Assembly: GCA_039881045.1 (NCBI GenBank)
Contig: JAYWVB010000027.1
Coordinates: forward strand, 310,001-374,000
DNA from: Chaetomium olivaceum
Lineage: Eukaryota > Ascomycota > Sordariomycetes > Sordariales > Chaetomiaceae
DNA: 64,000 nt
Direction: 5' to 3'
The notes under the pieces were generated by a model. It was given only the letters and a program-made list of their open reading frames with translations, made no database searches and was not told the origin of the DNA. Position numbers and translations under genes: made by a program. Positions within the stretch are counted from its first letter, which is position 1. Each line of letters starts with the position of its first letter. Below are positions 32,592-44,624 of this stretch, one piece after another.

Positions 32592-34944
32592 TCAGTTGCC
32601 GTTCGCCGCGAGGCTGCCAGGCGGGCTCACGGTTGCTCCAGCCGTCTTCGTTCTTAGCGTGAGCGGGAAAGGGTACTCATCAGGGTCCTCCTCCTCACTG
32701 TGCAACACATTAGCATAATTCCTTAAAAGTAGCGGTGCATTGGTAGTACTCACGGGAGCTTCCATGCGACATAGTCCTCAGTACTCAGGCTTTCGTGGCC
32801 TTCCTGAAGGCTGGCAAAGTCGCCGGGGGTCATCATGCCGGTCCGATCCCTAGGAGATCCAGGCACGGAGAACGGGCGTGAGATCTTCTGGTCCACGCCT
32901 GGGATAAAGTCCTCCTCCTCGTCGCCAGTGAACGACATGGGATACGCCCGCCTTAGCGCGAGCTGACGGGCCTTGACATACTCCATACCCATCCGCTTCC
33001 AGTCGAGCAGGTCGCTCAGCCTCTCGGTCCGGTTCCGTTGGTTGATGCGCTGCCTTCGGCTCTTCTGGGCAAAGTCGAACATATGCGACGTGAGCTGGTT
33101 GACAGAGTCATCAACGCCCTTGGTACGGCGGTCGACGATGTAGATGCCGTAGTCGCTGGAGTTCTCAATCAGCTCCTCCATGTAGCAGCCGAACCCGGAG
33201 AGGTTTGTCGTGATGCTCGGTACACCCATCACGGTGCACTCGGCGGGCGTATAGCCCCACGGTTCGTAGTAAGATGGGAACACGCCCTATGTGGGTACCT
33301 CTGACGAAATCGTCATAATCGAGCGGCAGCACCGGGTTCGCAGAGTTCAGGAACTCTGGGTGAAACACAACCTTCACCCGATCGCTGGGGTGGTTGAAGA
33401 GCTGCACGCGGCGGATCTGGTTCAGGACCGGATCCTCACTGTCGTTGAGCATGTTATGCGTGACAATCGGTGGCAGCCCGTGTCTCTTCATCGCGAACAG
33501 ACGCCGGCGGAGCAGGACGCGATCTTGGCTTGAGATTAGCTCCTTCTCCTCCGGCATTGGCTCGCCATCGTGCCACTTGAGTGACCGCTCAAAAATGCGC
33601 CGGCCAATGTTCCTCTCAATCGTATCCACGGTGTCGCGGAGAGACTTGATTACCGCCTGGCCCTTCAGAGCCTCGACCGTCAGCGACGACGTCTGCGCAG
33701 GCATGATGATAAAGGCGACGACCGTCATCTTACTGCCGGCCGCCTTGAGTCTATGGTTCAAGCGAGCGAGCGACTCGATGAACATGTCGACACCCTTATT
33801 CCTGAACTCGTAACGCCCTGCCGTGAAGAAGTATAGCGTGTTCTCGGGCTCGAAGTCATAGTGCCCGTAGAAATGGCCCCGGACGAAGTCGTGAATCTTC
33901 TCTTTGGATTGCTGATGAAGGTTCTGGAACTCGTGAACGGCCGCGAACTTTGTGACGTTGAGACCGTTTGGAAGCACACCGTCGGGCTTCCGCTTGAGCA
34001 AGTGCTCGCTCTCGTAGGCCGTAATATGGGAGACGGTGGTGAAAACATCGCAAGAGTGTGTAGCAGCGCGCTCGATGCAGTACCGGTGGTAGATTCCGCG
34101 CTTGCCCGCTTCGGCATCAACGTCGAAGTGCTGAAGGTTGTTGTAAAAGTCGACGGAGCCGGCGCACAAGTACCGACCGAGGAGTGTTGCGTGGGTTGTG
34201 AAGATGGTCGTTACGTCGATTTGCCGCTTCCGGGTCAGGGGCAGGGCAACACCCGCCAGCCACTCGTGGAAGTGCGCAATGACGGCCTTTTCTTCTCATG
34301 GCATACATACTGCGTCGTTGTTAGTTAGCTGCCTTAGAGCGCGAACGAGTCAATTACTAACCTCCCCTAAGAACCACGCAACGAGGTAACCAAAAACAAT
34401 GGCTTCGTTGGTCTCGTCGTCGTTGTCGGGCGAGGGAATGGACGCGATGTTCCAAAGATCGGCTTTCCACTCGTTCATGTAACCGTATGCTGTTTTTGTG
34501 TCGAAGAGGAGAACTCTGGGTGCGCCCTCGATCAACCAGCGGCCGTACAATATGCCAATACCGCGGTCTCTCATGGACTGGATCGTTGCGGCGAGTTCAG
34601 GGTTGGTGGGCTCCACGGCCTCGACCTCTACGGCAGCCTACAACCTTGTTATTATCTCTGGGACGGAAAAATAACTCAATCAGACTCAGAGCAGTTACGT
34701 ACGGACTGGTGGTTGAGAGGTCCGATGAGGGTGTAACGGTCACCATATTCGGCCGTGGTGACCGGCGCCTTGGACTTGATAACGGAGTAGATGCCACCGA
34801 CTAGGTAGGACGCAGGTTAGTTCTGCCATCCGATCAGAGCGCTTCAACTCGTTACATACCTCTGTGCGCAACTTCTGTCGCAATCTCGAACAGCATGTGG
34901 TTTTTAACCTCACGCGGCGCACGGTCTGTCTCTTCGTTCGCCAT
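32592..34944 (-). CDS. gsy: Glycogen synthase (GT3 family), with two apparent frameshifts
   Basis: Transfers glucose from UDP-glucose to glycogen; cytosolic. Exons on the minus strand: 34944-34860, 34800-34703, 34637-34362, 34309-32754 and 32697-32592. They total 2121 nt (706 residues plus stop), matching the family length when one missing and one extra base cancel. Family features: HMLFEIATEVAHR and VGGIYSVIKSKA at the N-terminus, LYGRWLIEGAPRVLLFD, FHEWLAGV, HRYCIERAA, PNGLNV, GRYEFRNKGVD and the E-x7-E active site in YYEPWGYTPAE. C-terminal regulatory Ser-rich segments (SRPFSVPGSPRDR) resemble phosphorylation sites. Frame breaks lie near 34288-34294 (AAGAAAAGG, one base short) and 33270-33276 (ATAGGGCG, one base long), right before the active-site segment. 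The intron at 32753-32698 has a GCTAAT branch point. Confidence 0.9.
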
Positions 34945-37092
34945 GATGATGGATCGATCAGGCACGAAGTAGGAAAAGAGAAAAAGGAAAGAAAAAATCT
35001 CTCAAGGGAGCTGGTGACAGTCAGCTGGGAATGCGATGTCGCAAGCAGAATTTTGTTCAGATCCACGGGAGTGGTCTTTCAGTGCAGGCCCAGGGAGAAA
35101 TATAAATATGCGCCAACAGATAAGGCAGCCTCAGTTAGGTTGTTTAGGTCGAAACGTCGGCGAAAGTCGGCGAAAGACCTGCCTCGAGGGGTTTTTCTGA
35201 GGAATCCAAGCAAGGAATGATCGGGGCGAGCCGAGATTGAGGCCAGACGAAGGCGGGCCACTGGGTGGTTTATAGTGCCCGCATGCAGAACAGGACGGCG
35301 GGGTGACGTCGGATCTAGGCGCTGTGTCGCAGGAATTCGGGTGCGGCGGCTAGGTCGACGGCAAAGCGCGTTGGGGGCAGGGCGAAACCGAAATTGGAAA
35401 GGCGTTAAGAGAATCACCAGGATTTGGATGCGGGTCGAGGGGGAGGCGTGTGCCGCAGATGGTGGGTTGGTGAGAGCTGACGGCCCAGATCGTGTTGGTT
35501 GGGTGCGCAGGCATGGCAGGGCAGCGACGCCGGAGGCAAAGTGGGGAGTTGTAGCATGGCGTGCATGGGAGCTCAGTTTGGGCATGGATGGCAACAGGGG
35601 GAGCTTTTCTCGGTGCCGTGAAGCTGCCCTGCTGCATGCCTGCCGACATGGATACGGGAGTACTTTCGTAAGGTATTTCAGCACTGAACTTTTCTGGGAT
35701 GTTTCATAATTTCACCAGCCACCGGCTCACTCATCAATCGTCCTTTGCCGCATGCGAACTGCGATCTAGGTAACTACTTTACCTACCTAGTAGCGAGATC
35801 TCGCGGGCATTCGCGGTCGATCCAGTTGCCTAGTTAATGATAAAATAAAATTATAAGTACTTAACCTCTCTCCTCCTCCAAGGACGACCGTGAAGAGTGT
35901 GTTCGCTTTGACACCTTGGCAGCTCGGTGATCCTCAAGTCTCAGTGAGTTGCTTTCTTGCTTGTACGGAAATTACAGATATGGTTCGTGAATTCCAAAAT
36001 TGATACCCCTCCCACCATCACGCGCTGATCGAGAACGGCGGGTCCACCAACGGCCATGGATGACGACATTGGTTCCAGATTGTTGCCGGGGCCCCGCATT
36101 CGGGTCCCACAGATCATCACGAACTGGTGGGAGAGTCCATCAAGATGTAAGGCTGGATGTACACATAAGGTATCTTCGTATTTACCATTGCGCTTCTTAT
36201 AAACCCGTACCGCTTCAAAACAGAAATGTAAAAGGCTAGTTGCACTGGCAGAACATAACTATGTCTAACCGAGATAGCTTGACTGAACGGGCGAGTACGT
36301 GGTGATTCGGAGAAGCTTCATTCAAGCAAGAGTTCTTTGGGAATGACAATGTTCTAAACAATCCGATGCCGTTCCAAGGGTAAATTATAACTTCCCAAAT
36401 GCCCGTCGCCTTTGCCAGAATCTTGGTTAGCAGGCCAATCACCGTCCAATGTAGTGCAGCATCACACCAACATCAACATTGAACTCGCCGGTTTGCCCCA
36501 ACTGATATTCGCGAGTTGTCTATCGTCAAAGGCTCGTAGGTGTCAGTGGCACGTGAGTGGGAAGTGAAAGTCATCTGTCTGGCAGTGTAAGAAGGTGTAT
36601 TTGCTTGTTCAGTATCTCTTTTGCTCGATATCATTTTTGGTCGCTTTTATGTGGGCTATCCACTTGATGTCTTCTTCCCGCTATCTTTTCTTCGTTCTCG
36701 CTCTTCTTAGGAGCCCGGCTTCTTTTTGTCCCAAAATTGGCATGGCTATCCGAGAAATCTCGGTGTAGATAACAATGGTATTCTTTACTCTTTAGCGCGA
36801 GAGCCAACAAACAATGAACTTGTCCCGATGTCTAGTAGAACAAAGGCACGGCGGCCCGGAAGATTCTTTCCAACTGCTTCAGTTAGCAGTCCCATTGTAT
36901 CTTTATGGTGCTATGAATATCGCAGGCCACAAAGACAAAGAAACCCAGAAGGCGTACTTAACATCGCCCACTGCCCCCGGCGTCGGCTCTTTGGCCTCAT
37001 GTAGAACAGGACAACTACGTACAACTAATACTTCATTGACGAAGCTCATTAGTTTGAAAACACTCCACTTGATTCAACAACATTCAAGAACC
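34945..37092. other. intergenic between divergent genes
   Basis: Contains the promoter of glycogen synthase and, on the right, the promoter and 5' UTR of the gene at 37093. CTAGGTAACT...TACCTACCTAG-type inverted motifs occur near 35768-35792. No gene is supported. Confidence 0.35.
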
Positions 37093-37833
37093 ATGTCATC
37101 ACATCGAGGTAAGGGCCGCGGACGCGGCAACCACAACAACAATAACAACAACCGCAGCGGCAACGGTAATGGTAATGGTAACGGTAACAGCAACCGCGGC
37201 GGCAGCCGCAACGGAAACGGTTATGATTATGGAAACAACGGTAACAACCGCGGCGGGCACCATAATGACGGTAACCGAAACTGGAACGACAACAATAGGC
37301 GCCAGCGGAATGGTGACAGAAACAACGGTCGGAATAGTAACAAAGGGGGTATCAGCAAAAGCTACAATAACAACAACAGCAGGGGCAACTCGAAAAGCTC
37401 TATGGGAAAGACTTTGAGGGGCTTAGTCTTGGACACCTTCAGGGCTCCGGTAGATGCCATTGACCCAAAACCATTCGCCGAGTTGGCGGTTGCGACCTCC
37501 CTAGCGGGAGGGTTGTTGATTGACACGCTCATTAAACTGGACTTCACCAACCGGGAGATTGCTCGAACGCTGGCGGTTCCGTTGGGCGAGTTGTTGCAAC
37601 TTCACAGCATAACCCGGATGCTGATCGATGGAAACAGGGAGCCTGACGCCGAAGGTGACCACCCTATGTTTGACGCCGGGGGGCGAGTCGACGATCGGCG
37701 GAACACGAATGGTCTAGCAAGGGTCGACGGGCAAGATATGTTTGTCACACCCAGCAACGAAGAAATAGCCCTTGCGAGACTCCTTACTCCGAGAACGCCG
37801 AGAACTCCGAGCGAACATATCGGGGTGGTCTGA
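37093..37833 (+). CDS. Asn/Gly/Arg-rich low-complexity protein of unknown function
   Basis: 246 residues, one exon. It starts MSSHRGKGRGRG after ACCATGTC. Residues 1-110 are almost entirely Asn, Gly, Arg and Ser in RGG/NNN/GNGN patterns, typical of RNA-binding or phase-separating disordered regions. The C-terminal half is different: ordinary amphipathic sequence (TLRGLVLDTFRAPVDAI, ELAVATSLAGGLLIDTLIKLDF, REIARTLAVPLGELLQL), then an acidic/polar stretch, ending in LLTPRTPRTPSEHIGVV with possible SP/TP phosphorylation sites. No known domain is recognised. The frame stays open 93 codons upstream of this ATG, so a longer form from 36814 is possible. The low-complexity half arises from AAC/GGT-rich repeats. 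Confidence rests on length, context and the non-repetitive C-terminus. Confidence 0.6.
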   Translation: MSSHRGKGRGRGNHNNNNNNRSGNGNGNGNGNSNRGGSRNGNGYDYGNNGNNRGGHHNDGNRNWNDNNRRQRNGDRNNGRNSNKGGISKSYNNNNSRGNSKSSMGKTLRGLVLDTFRAPVDAIDPKPFAELAVATSLAGGLLIDTLIKLDFTNREIARTLAVPLGELLQLHSITRMLIDGNREPDAEGDHPMFDAGGRVDDRRNTNGLARVDGQDMFVTPSNEEIALARLLTPRTPRTPSEHIGVV

Positions 37834-40287
37834 TAAACAAACCATAAAGCGTATAACTGCTTGCAGCGAGCCGGGCCTCGTAGTCAGCCTGGCTGGAACG
37901 GCGGCCATTTGATGAGCGAGATGGACCGGTATATAATACAGCTAACTAAGCCCTAATTGGACAGTGGGTTGCTTCGGGATCATTGTAAATGTAACTTGTA
38001 AAATGAGAATATTTCAAAGTTCAGCGTTCCGTGATCAGATATTGTCCATCAACTGATTGTGACGGTTTGAGTTGAAGTGCGTGACAATAAGAGGGTAAAA
38101 TCAGACGAGTAGAGCTGGTGGTGAATGAACTCGACGCTAGGGGTGAATAGCTCGATGCTGATGGTGAATGAACTCGATGCTGGTAGCGAATGAGCTCGAT
38201 GTCATTGGGTAAAGAGATAACAACTCGAAGTCGAATTTGAACAGAAGGAAAGACACCGACTGGTCACTCCAAACAGCGCGGTGCAGTGTGTCCACGTGAT
38301 CTTAGTCTGGTCCGTGCACGGCTTCCTGATGTTAACTTCCAGTCGTGTGGTCCACACCAACTCTCCTCCACTCATCCTCCTCGCCAGCATCGTATTTCTC
38401 CCCGAATATGAATACTCGACTCGGTACGCTTGGGCGGCAAATACCCCGCCCAATCCAACGACGTTCAAGAGTGCCTCCGACGCACATCTTGTCACTATTC
38501 TCCCGTTTGGGCTCTTTTAATGTCGGCAATGAGTGCTCCGTTTGAGCTGCCAGCTGCGGGGCTCGCCTGCAGAGCGGTCAGGGCGTCGCTCTCCTCTGGA
38601 ACAACATACCTATACTAGCGCGATGAGAGCCCAAGGCTGAGATGCGGGCGGATTTGACTTACCTGATGACGAGCGGTTGGTTAATGCGCAGCATGGCAAC
38701 AACTTCGTTGCCCATCCGCGCGCTCAACCGGAGAATGGATCGAATCGCCAACTGCCCAACGGCATCCATGTTCGCGATCTGAGATCGCCACAATCATCGG
38801 TTCCCGCGCACATGCAGTCTTGGTTTGCTGCACAATGCGACATACGAATAAGCGGGTGTTGACCCCCGCGTTTTCGGAATGCAGCACAATAGCGTTTGGA
38901 CAAGAAGCCCGGTCTTCCCTGGTCTCCACACATCTTCTCCCGGCATACTATACTTCTCGGGAGGGACGTCCGTATCATCCAAAACTCCGTCTACGCACGG
39001 CAGCTTCCACTGCTCTTCGAAATCGGTGTTCGGGTGAGCTTGAGAATCAGCGTGGCGTACGGCACCAGCGCTCGACGCAATTTCCAGCCCAAACGGCTGG
39101 AATCTCTGTCCGGGACTCAGCAACAGATCTCCGAGGTTACCCAACGTCTTGCATATGGGCAACACTGTCGGTTTCTTCATATCGCGAAGTGTGATGATGA
39201 TGAATGGTGGGAATTGGCTAGACAACAGCCAACCGCGTTACCTAACAATGTCTTGAGGACAGGGCCTGGCTCACGCAGTATCCGCACAGGGCTGGCGTCG
39301 CTATGCCAGGTGGGTTGGAATTTTGGGCTGCACTCGTAAAGCATATCTTGCCGTATATAGTGGTCTCTGCTTGGTGATCAAGTGTTTGCAAGTTCTTGGT
39401 CGGTTCGGCCTTGGGCTTGTGGCTGGCTAGATCGTGGGTGGAATGGTCTGGGAGCCGACTTGGATGGATGAGCTGCTCGCGACATTCTGCCACTTTGATG
39501 GGGGCCGTTTGGGACAGGCTGGTTGCCCTCGAGCTGCCGAAGCTCCAAGCAAGCAGATGCGCAGCAGGTTTGGGCAGCGCCCCGGCTGCACAACAATGAC
39601 CAGTCGGCTAGGCGGCTCTGATCTGATAACGGACTGACCGTTCGACATCACTGAACAGGCTGTCGTTTATTTTGCAGACTGTTTGTTGGGTTGTGTGGGG
39701 GGGAGTTTGCCCCTCCTCTACAACTTCAGCATCGGATAGTCAAGCAACACTCTCGACTCGGATCGACAATCGGCTTGCCATCAGAACCGACGACAGAGAG
39801 GTTGGAAGGGTTTGCCGACTTCGGGGCATACTGGTCAAGCTCTGTCGTGGAGCGACCTGTTTATTGATCGCGGCCCGTCTGCCGTCGAACGTGCTCTTCG
39901 CATCGGCCCCATCGCAACAGCCCGGCGAGCGACGAAGCGAGACCACCCAGGCACTATTTCTAGCCTGCACGCCGCCCATTCCTGCCGCTAGGACTCTGCG
40001 GTGTTATTATCCCGAACTCGCTGCATCCCGGGCTCGCTGCTTGTCCCCCGCCCGACCGAGGAAGGTTGATTGTCCGTGGTGCGTACCTCTCGCCAAGGTG
40101 GGCGGCATCCATTTCATGTTGCAGCCGGCTTAGGTGCCCCGCCCCTCCGCAGCGCGCTGCCATGAGAGCCCGGGCCCGCAACAGGCGAGTGAGGCCAGGC
40201 TCGTCAGCACGCGTCCAGCGTTCCCACAGCGGCCAACCCGCGAACGGCAACCCCTGTCATTCGCCGCCCCGACCAACTAAAACTCAA
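37834..40287. other. intergenic region with minisatellite
   Basis: Lies between two + strand genes. It holds a minisatellite at 38114-38200 and, on the minus strand at 38794-39225, a protein-like open stretch of 143 codons with no recognised domain or intact gene model. The right end is the CTK1-like gene promoter and 5' UTR. Confidence 0.35.
38114..38200. repeat. minisatellite, four copies of a 21-22-bp unit
   Basis: Units start at 38114, 38136, 38157 and 38179, each close to GCTGRTGGTGAATGAACTCGAT. Copies differ at two to five positions. It is noncoding. Confidence 0.85.
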
Positions 40288-43200
40288 ATGTCGAATCTCG
40301 CACCCATGGACGACAACTTTGCACACCATCGGCGCCGAGACAACGCTGCATCACCAAATGGCAGCAACAGCCACCGGGACAACCAGCACCGCCGTCAGGA
40401 CGGGAATGACCTCGGCATGACTACTTCACGAAGATCCATCTCGCCCGCCGCTGTTGCCGTGAACCGGACGTCAGACTCTACTAGGGAGCGAGACCGAGCC
40501 CGGAAGCATCATCCCTCCAGGCCTATTCCTCTACCGCAGCGTTCTCGAGGCCGGTCGGTCGAGCCATCGCAGCAGGATACCCAACGTCGGCGCCGCGACC
40601 AGGCCCGCAGTCCCAACCGTCACAGTGATCACTCGTTCGAGCCATCCCATCGCTCACCACGCGGTCGCCGAGACCGCTCCCCTGAACCTACTCGCCGCCG
40701 CGAGCCTCGCGCTTCGCCAGATCGCCGTCCCCCGGACCACAGGTCGCCGGGGCCGAGGAAGGTAGTCCAAGGACGCCCAGACGACCGCGTCCGACGCCGT
40801 GCATCGCGGTCGCCCGTCCCAAGCAAGCGCAGACGCAGCCCAAGCCCGTCTTTCGATCGTGCGTCGCAACCGAAAAAGGCCCGGCAAGATAGCATCAATC
40901 AAGCAGGTTCGGAGAGGGGCGTACCACCAAAATACCAGCAGCCGAAGGTCGACCGAGGCTTGTCCCCCCACCCACGCCGGCCCCATTCCCCTGAATCTCG
41001 CGACCAGCCTCCGAAACCCAGCAGGCGGTCTGGCCGGTCTAGGTCCCCAAGTCCTCCCCGTCGCCACAGATCTCGGTCGCCCCGGAACAGCCGCCCCTTC
41101 CGACAGCATCCCGAGGGTGAATCTCGCAATAGGACTAGGTCTCCTAGGCATCGGCACAGATCACCTCGTCCCGACCCCAGACATCGATCACGATCACGCC
41201 ACCGTAGCCCCCGCAAAACCGCCCCAGCTGACACTCGGCCACCGCTTTCATCCGATAACGGGTCACGCCGCAGAGGAAGCACCGATCAGGGCCAGCCCCA
41301 CGCCATACGCGGACCAGCTCCGTCCGAATCACCCCGTGAGAGTCGGCGCCTTCAGCCAACCAAGAGGGGAAGGGGTAGCCGCGAGCCGTCGCGCTCATCC
41401 AAAAACTTCGACCCTACCTCCGGTGCCAACAGCATCGAGGTGAACATGGGTGCTCGGGGTGGCTACCGTGGAGGTTTCAACCCTCAAAGCGGGTACCCGA
41501 AGGGGCAATACGATGCCCGCAGCTACGGTCAGTCGTCGGGTCATGGAACCCCCGTTTCTTCATTCCACGGCTCCCCAACGGGCCAGTCGCCTTATGGTGG
41601 TAACGGGCGGGGCTGGAACAACCAACCGCAGTTTTCTCCTCAAGGGTAAGTTCAGCCTCACAGCGTGTGTTTTTGATGGAGACTTTTATTTATTAATTAA
41701 CAAATACAGTGGTCAATTTTCACCACCATATCCCCACAATAGTTACGGACCTCCCACGGGTCCCCAAGGGCACTACCACTCGGGCCCGGCACAATCCCCT
41801 CCTTATGCGCCGACGGGGCCCGCTGCCCAATACTCATCAGGACCCTACCGTGGAAACCACAGAGGCGGGTCGTTTCGTGGTAGTCAGTTCTCCGCTCGTG
41901 GGGGCCTTCGAGGCGGTTTCAAAAGCACACAATGGCATCCCCAAGGCAACGAGGCTCGTGGCCAACCTGACCCGGGCGAAGGTTCGGAGCACTCCCATGC
42001 CACTACGCACCGGTCCCCCATTAGCCATGCCGAGGCTCCAGCGGAGAAAGGCGACGCGTCGGTGGCAGACAGTGACAACCCCTTCAGGCCCTCCAAAGAC
42101 CTACAAGTCGAGGATACTAGCAAGGAAGAGGAGTCAAAGGAAGAGAAGATACCAGCTCTCGGCCGGGCGCCCCCCACCGGGCCGCAATCCACGACACCTA
42201 ATAAGTTTAGTTTTAGCATGAAGAACGCGGCGAAACCAGCAGTGGCGGCACCGAGACCCGAAATATCGTCGAAATTCAATGCTACCCCAGCATCGCGTGA
42301 ACCGCCGACCAAGCCCGCAGCCCAAAAAGCGCCACCCACAAGACCGGAACGGGACCGGGAACGAGAACGGGACCGGGATCGCGGCGGGTTCCCCAAGAAC
42401 GCTCCGACTGAGCCAGCATCGGCACGATCCCGTCCTGGTGTCCCCACCGGCCCCAGCGAGCGCAGGGCGCCTGAGCCAGCCAGACAACCCGACCCGACGC
42501 CGCGGACACGGAAGGTGAAGAAGATCGTGAAGCGTCTTAAGGAGAAGCCTGTCCTTCCGGCCGAATTGGCGGCATCCAAATCCGTGTTCTTCAGAAAACC
42601 GGGCAACGAATCCGTCGTGGGCTCAGGCACGTACGGCAAAGTCTTTAAGGGGTTGAACGTCTACACCAAGAAGTTGGTAGCCCTCAAGAAGATTCGGATG
42701 GAGGGTGAGAGAGACGGCTTCCCAGTGACGGCCGTTCGGGAGATCAAACTGCTCCGCTCGCTCGGCCATAAGAACATCGTCCAACTCCAAGAGGTCATGG
42801 TCGAAGCTAACGACTGCTTCATGGTGTTCGAGTACTTGTCGCACGATTTGACGGGTCTTCTCAACCACCCAACGTACACCCTGGAGCCGGGACATAAAAA
42901 GCATTTGGCCCGACAGCTATTTGAAGGACTGGACTATCTTCACACAAGGGGTGTCCTGCACCGCGACATCAAAGCTGCCAACATCCTCGTCAGCAACGAG
43001 GGTATCCTCAAGCTTGCCGATTTCGGCTTGGCTCGCTTCTATGCCAAACACCATCAGCTAGACTACACTAACCGGGTCATCACTATCTGGTATCGGTCAC
43101 CAGAGCTGTTGCTGGGTGAGACGCAGTACGGCCCGGCAGTGGACATCTGGAGCGCCGCCTGCGTTCTCGTGGAAATCTTCACCAAGCGAGCCATCTTCCC

Positions 43201-43787
43201 GGGCGACGGGAGCGAGATCAACCAACTGGAGAAGATCCACGCGGTGCTTGGAACTCCCAACAGGAAAGACTGGCCGAACCTGGTTGAAATCCTGGTTCGC
43301 GCTCCTCCGGCCCACGTACCGAAAACCGAACGTCTTTGGAGAAAAATACAAAGACCAGCTGACCCCAGCCGCCTTTGACCTACTCACGTCCATGTTCCAT
43401 TATGACCCGGATAAGCGACCTACCGCCGCCGAGGTTCTGAAGCACCCCTACTTCATCACGGAGGAGCCCGCCGCGCGGCAGGCGATTGAGTAAGCCACTC
43501 TCTTCAAAGACTTTGCGTCTAGTGCTAACATTCGCAATCACAGACTTAAAGACATCGGCGGCGAGTGGCACGAGCTCGAGTCAAAAGCGCTCCGGCGAGA
43601 GAAAGAAAAGAAAGAAAAGGAGCGCGCCCGAGCCGCACAGCAACAATCCGGCACGAAAGAGGAGGCGCCTGAGAGCGGCAGCACCCGTGACAAAGAGCGG
43701 AAGCGGCCGAACGAAGGTGGTGATTCTCAGCGGGAGGCTAAGCGGCCGCATATCGATGCTAATGGGAAGGGACAGAAAGCTGGATAA
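40288..43787 (+). CDS. CTK1/CDK12-type cyclin-dependent kinase (RNA polymerase II CTD kinase), apparent frameshift
   Basis: Probable catalytic subunit of CTDK-I, which phosphorylates the Pol II CTD during elongation; nuclear. Exons: 40288-41645, 41710-43489 and 43544-43787, with GTAAGT and GTAAGC donors, 64- and 54-nt introns, and about 1126 residues. Residues 1-400 are RS/SPR-rich, then Gly/Tyr/Gln-rich, then Pro/Lys-rich, as in CTK1/CDK12 relatives. The kinase domain is at about 750-1040: GSGTYGKVF loop, ALKKI lysine, PVTAVREIK C-helix, HRDIKAANI catalytic loop, LADFGLA and WYRSPELLLG. The charged C-terminus is Arg/Lys/Glu-rich. Near 43290 the frame jumps by one base (GAA ATC C TGG TTC): the first frame runs into non-kinase sequence, while the second continues the C-lobe (RPTYRKPNVF, MFHYDPDKRPTA, HPYF). 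The start at 40288 is the first ATG followed by the RS-rich type sequence. Confidence 0.85.
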
Positions 43788-44624
43788 GCTCTCCCACACG
43801 GAGAGAAGGGGTTGGTGTGATGGAATGAATATGTACCGCCACTTTCTGTCACTGATTACATACAGGTCGTGGTCCTCTTTTACAAGCATGGGCGATGAAC
43901 GGGGCATAGCGACGGGCTGATCGGACTGGGTAATCTCATGGCCGCTTGTCTTGCACACTCTAGCGTACCAGGCCAGGCGCAGCTCTGAATGAGTAATGGG
44001 GGATAAATCCAAGTTATAGTCCGAATTGTAACATGGGTCAAGTGATATTTCCCTGCGGCCAGGAAGGGGTGAATATACCCTAGTCAGCCTCGAATCTAGC
44101 AAATCATTTAATACCAACAACCGCGCGCTCCTTAACGTGGTATTTTCATATCGGTTGACAAACACAACAGCTGAGCAATGTTAGCATCGGTACCTATTGT
44201 CGGGCTATCTATATCACTGATAGGTTCCATGGTATTAACTAGAACGTGGCTCAAAGTCTCCCTTGGTCCGAATCGTTCACAATGCTCCCCTCTTCAACAA
44301 ACCGCAATGACGTGCCCGGGACTGCAGTGTATTTCAGCTCGGAGGATGCTTCCTCGCATTTTGGTGTTGTTGGTTGACTGAATGGATGCCGCAGCTGGTC
44401 TGTGACTTAATTATTGGTTGTGTGTTTGAATACAATGAACGGCCGCTGACTTCTATTTCTCGAGAAGAATGGAACACGTTTTGTATGGGCATGTTGAATC
44501 CTCAACAATCACGAGATATTGTTTTGAAATCAAGTGTCACAAAGATTGGAAACCCAAATGAACCGCCCGTGCGATATAAGGAAGGTTCGCGCAGTCGATT
44601 TCCAACGAGGGCCACGGACCTGAC
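43788..44624. other. intergenic, 3' flank of the kinase gene
   Basis: I see no gene here. Base composition is lower in GC than the flanking coding DNA. The right part leads into the structured element at 44625. Confidence 0.4.

Noticed and set aside
35079..35709. Overlapping open frames on both strands upstream of glycogen synthase
   Set aside because: Both strands are open because of GC-rich composition; neither translation resembles a protein family.
38794..39225. 143-codon minus-strand frame with protein-like middle part
   Set aside because: It may be a gene remnant (EEQWKLPCVDGVLDDTD-like stretch), but I recognise no family and cannot link it to neighbouring frames, so it is not called a gene.
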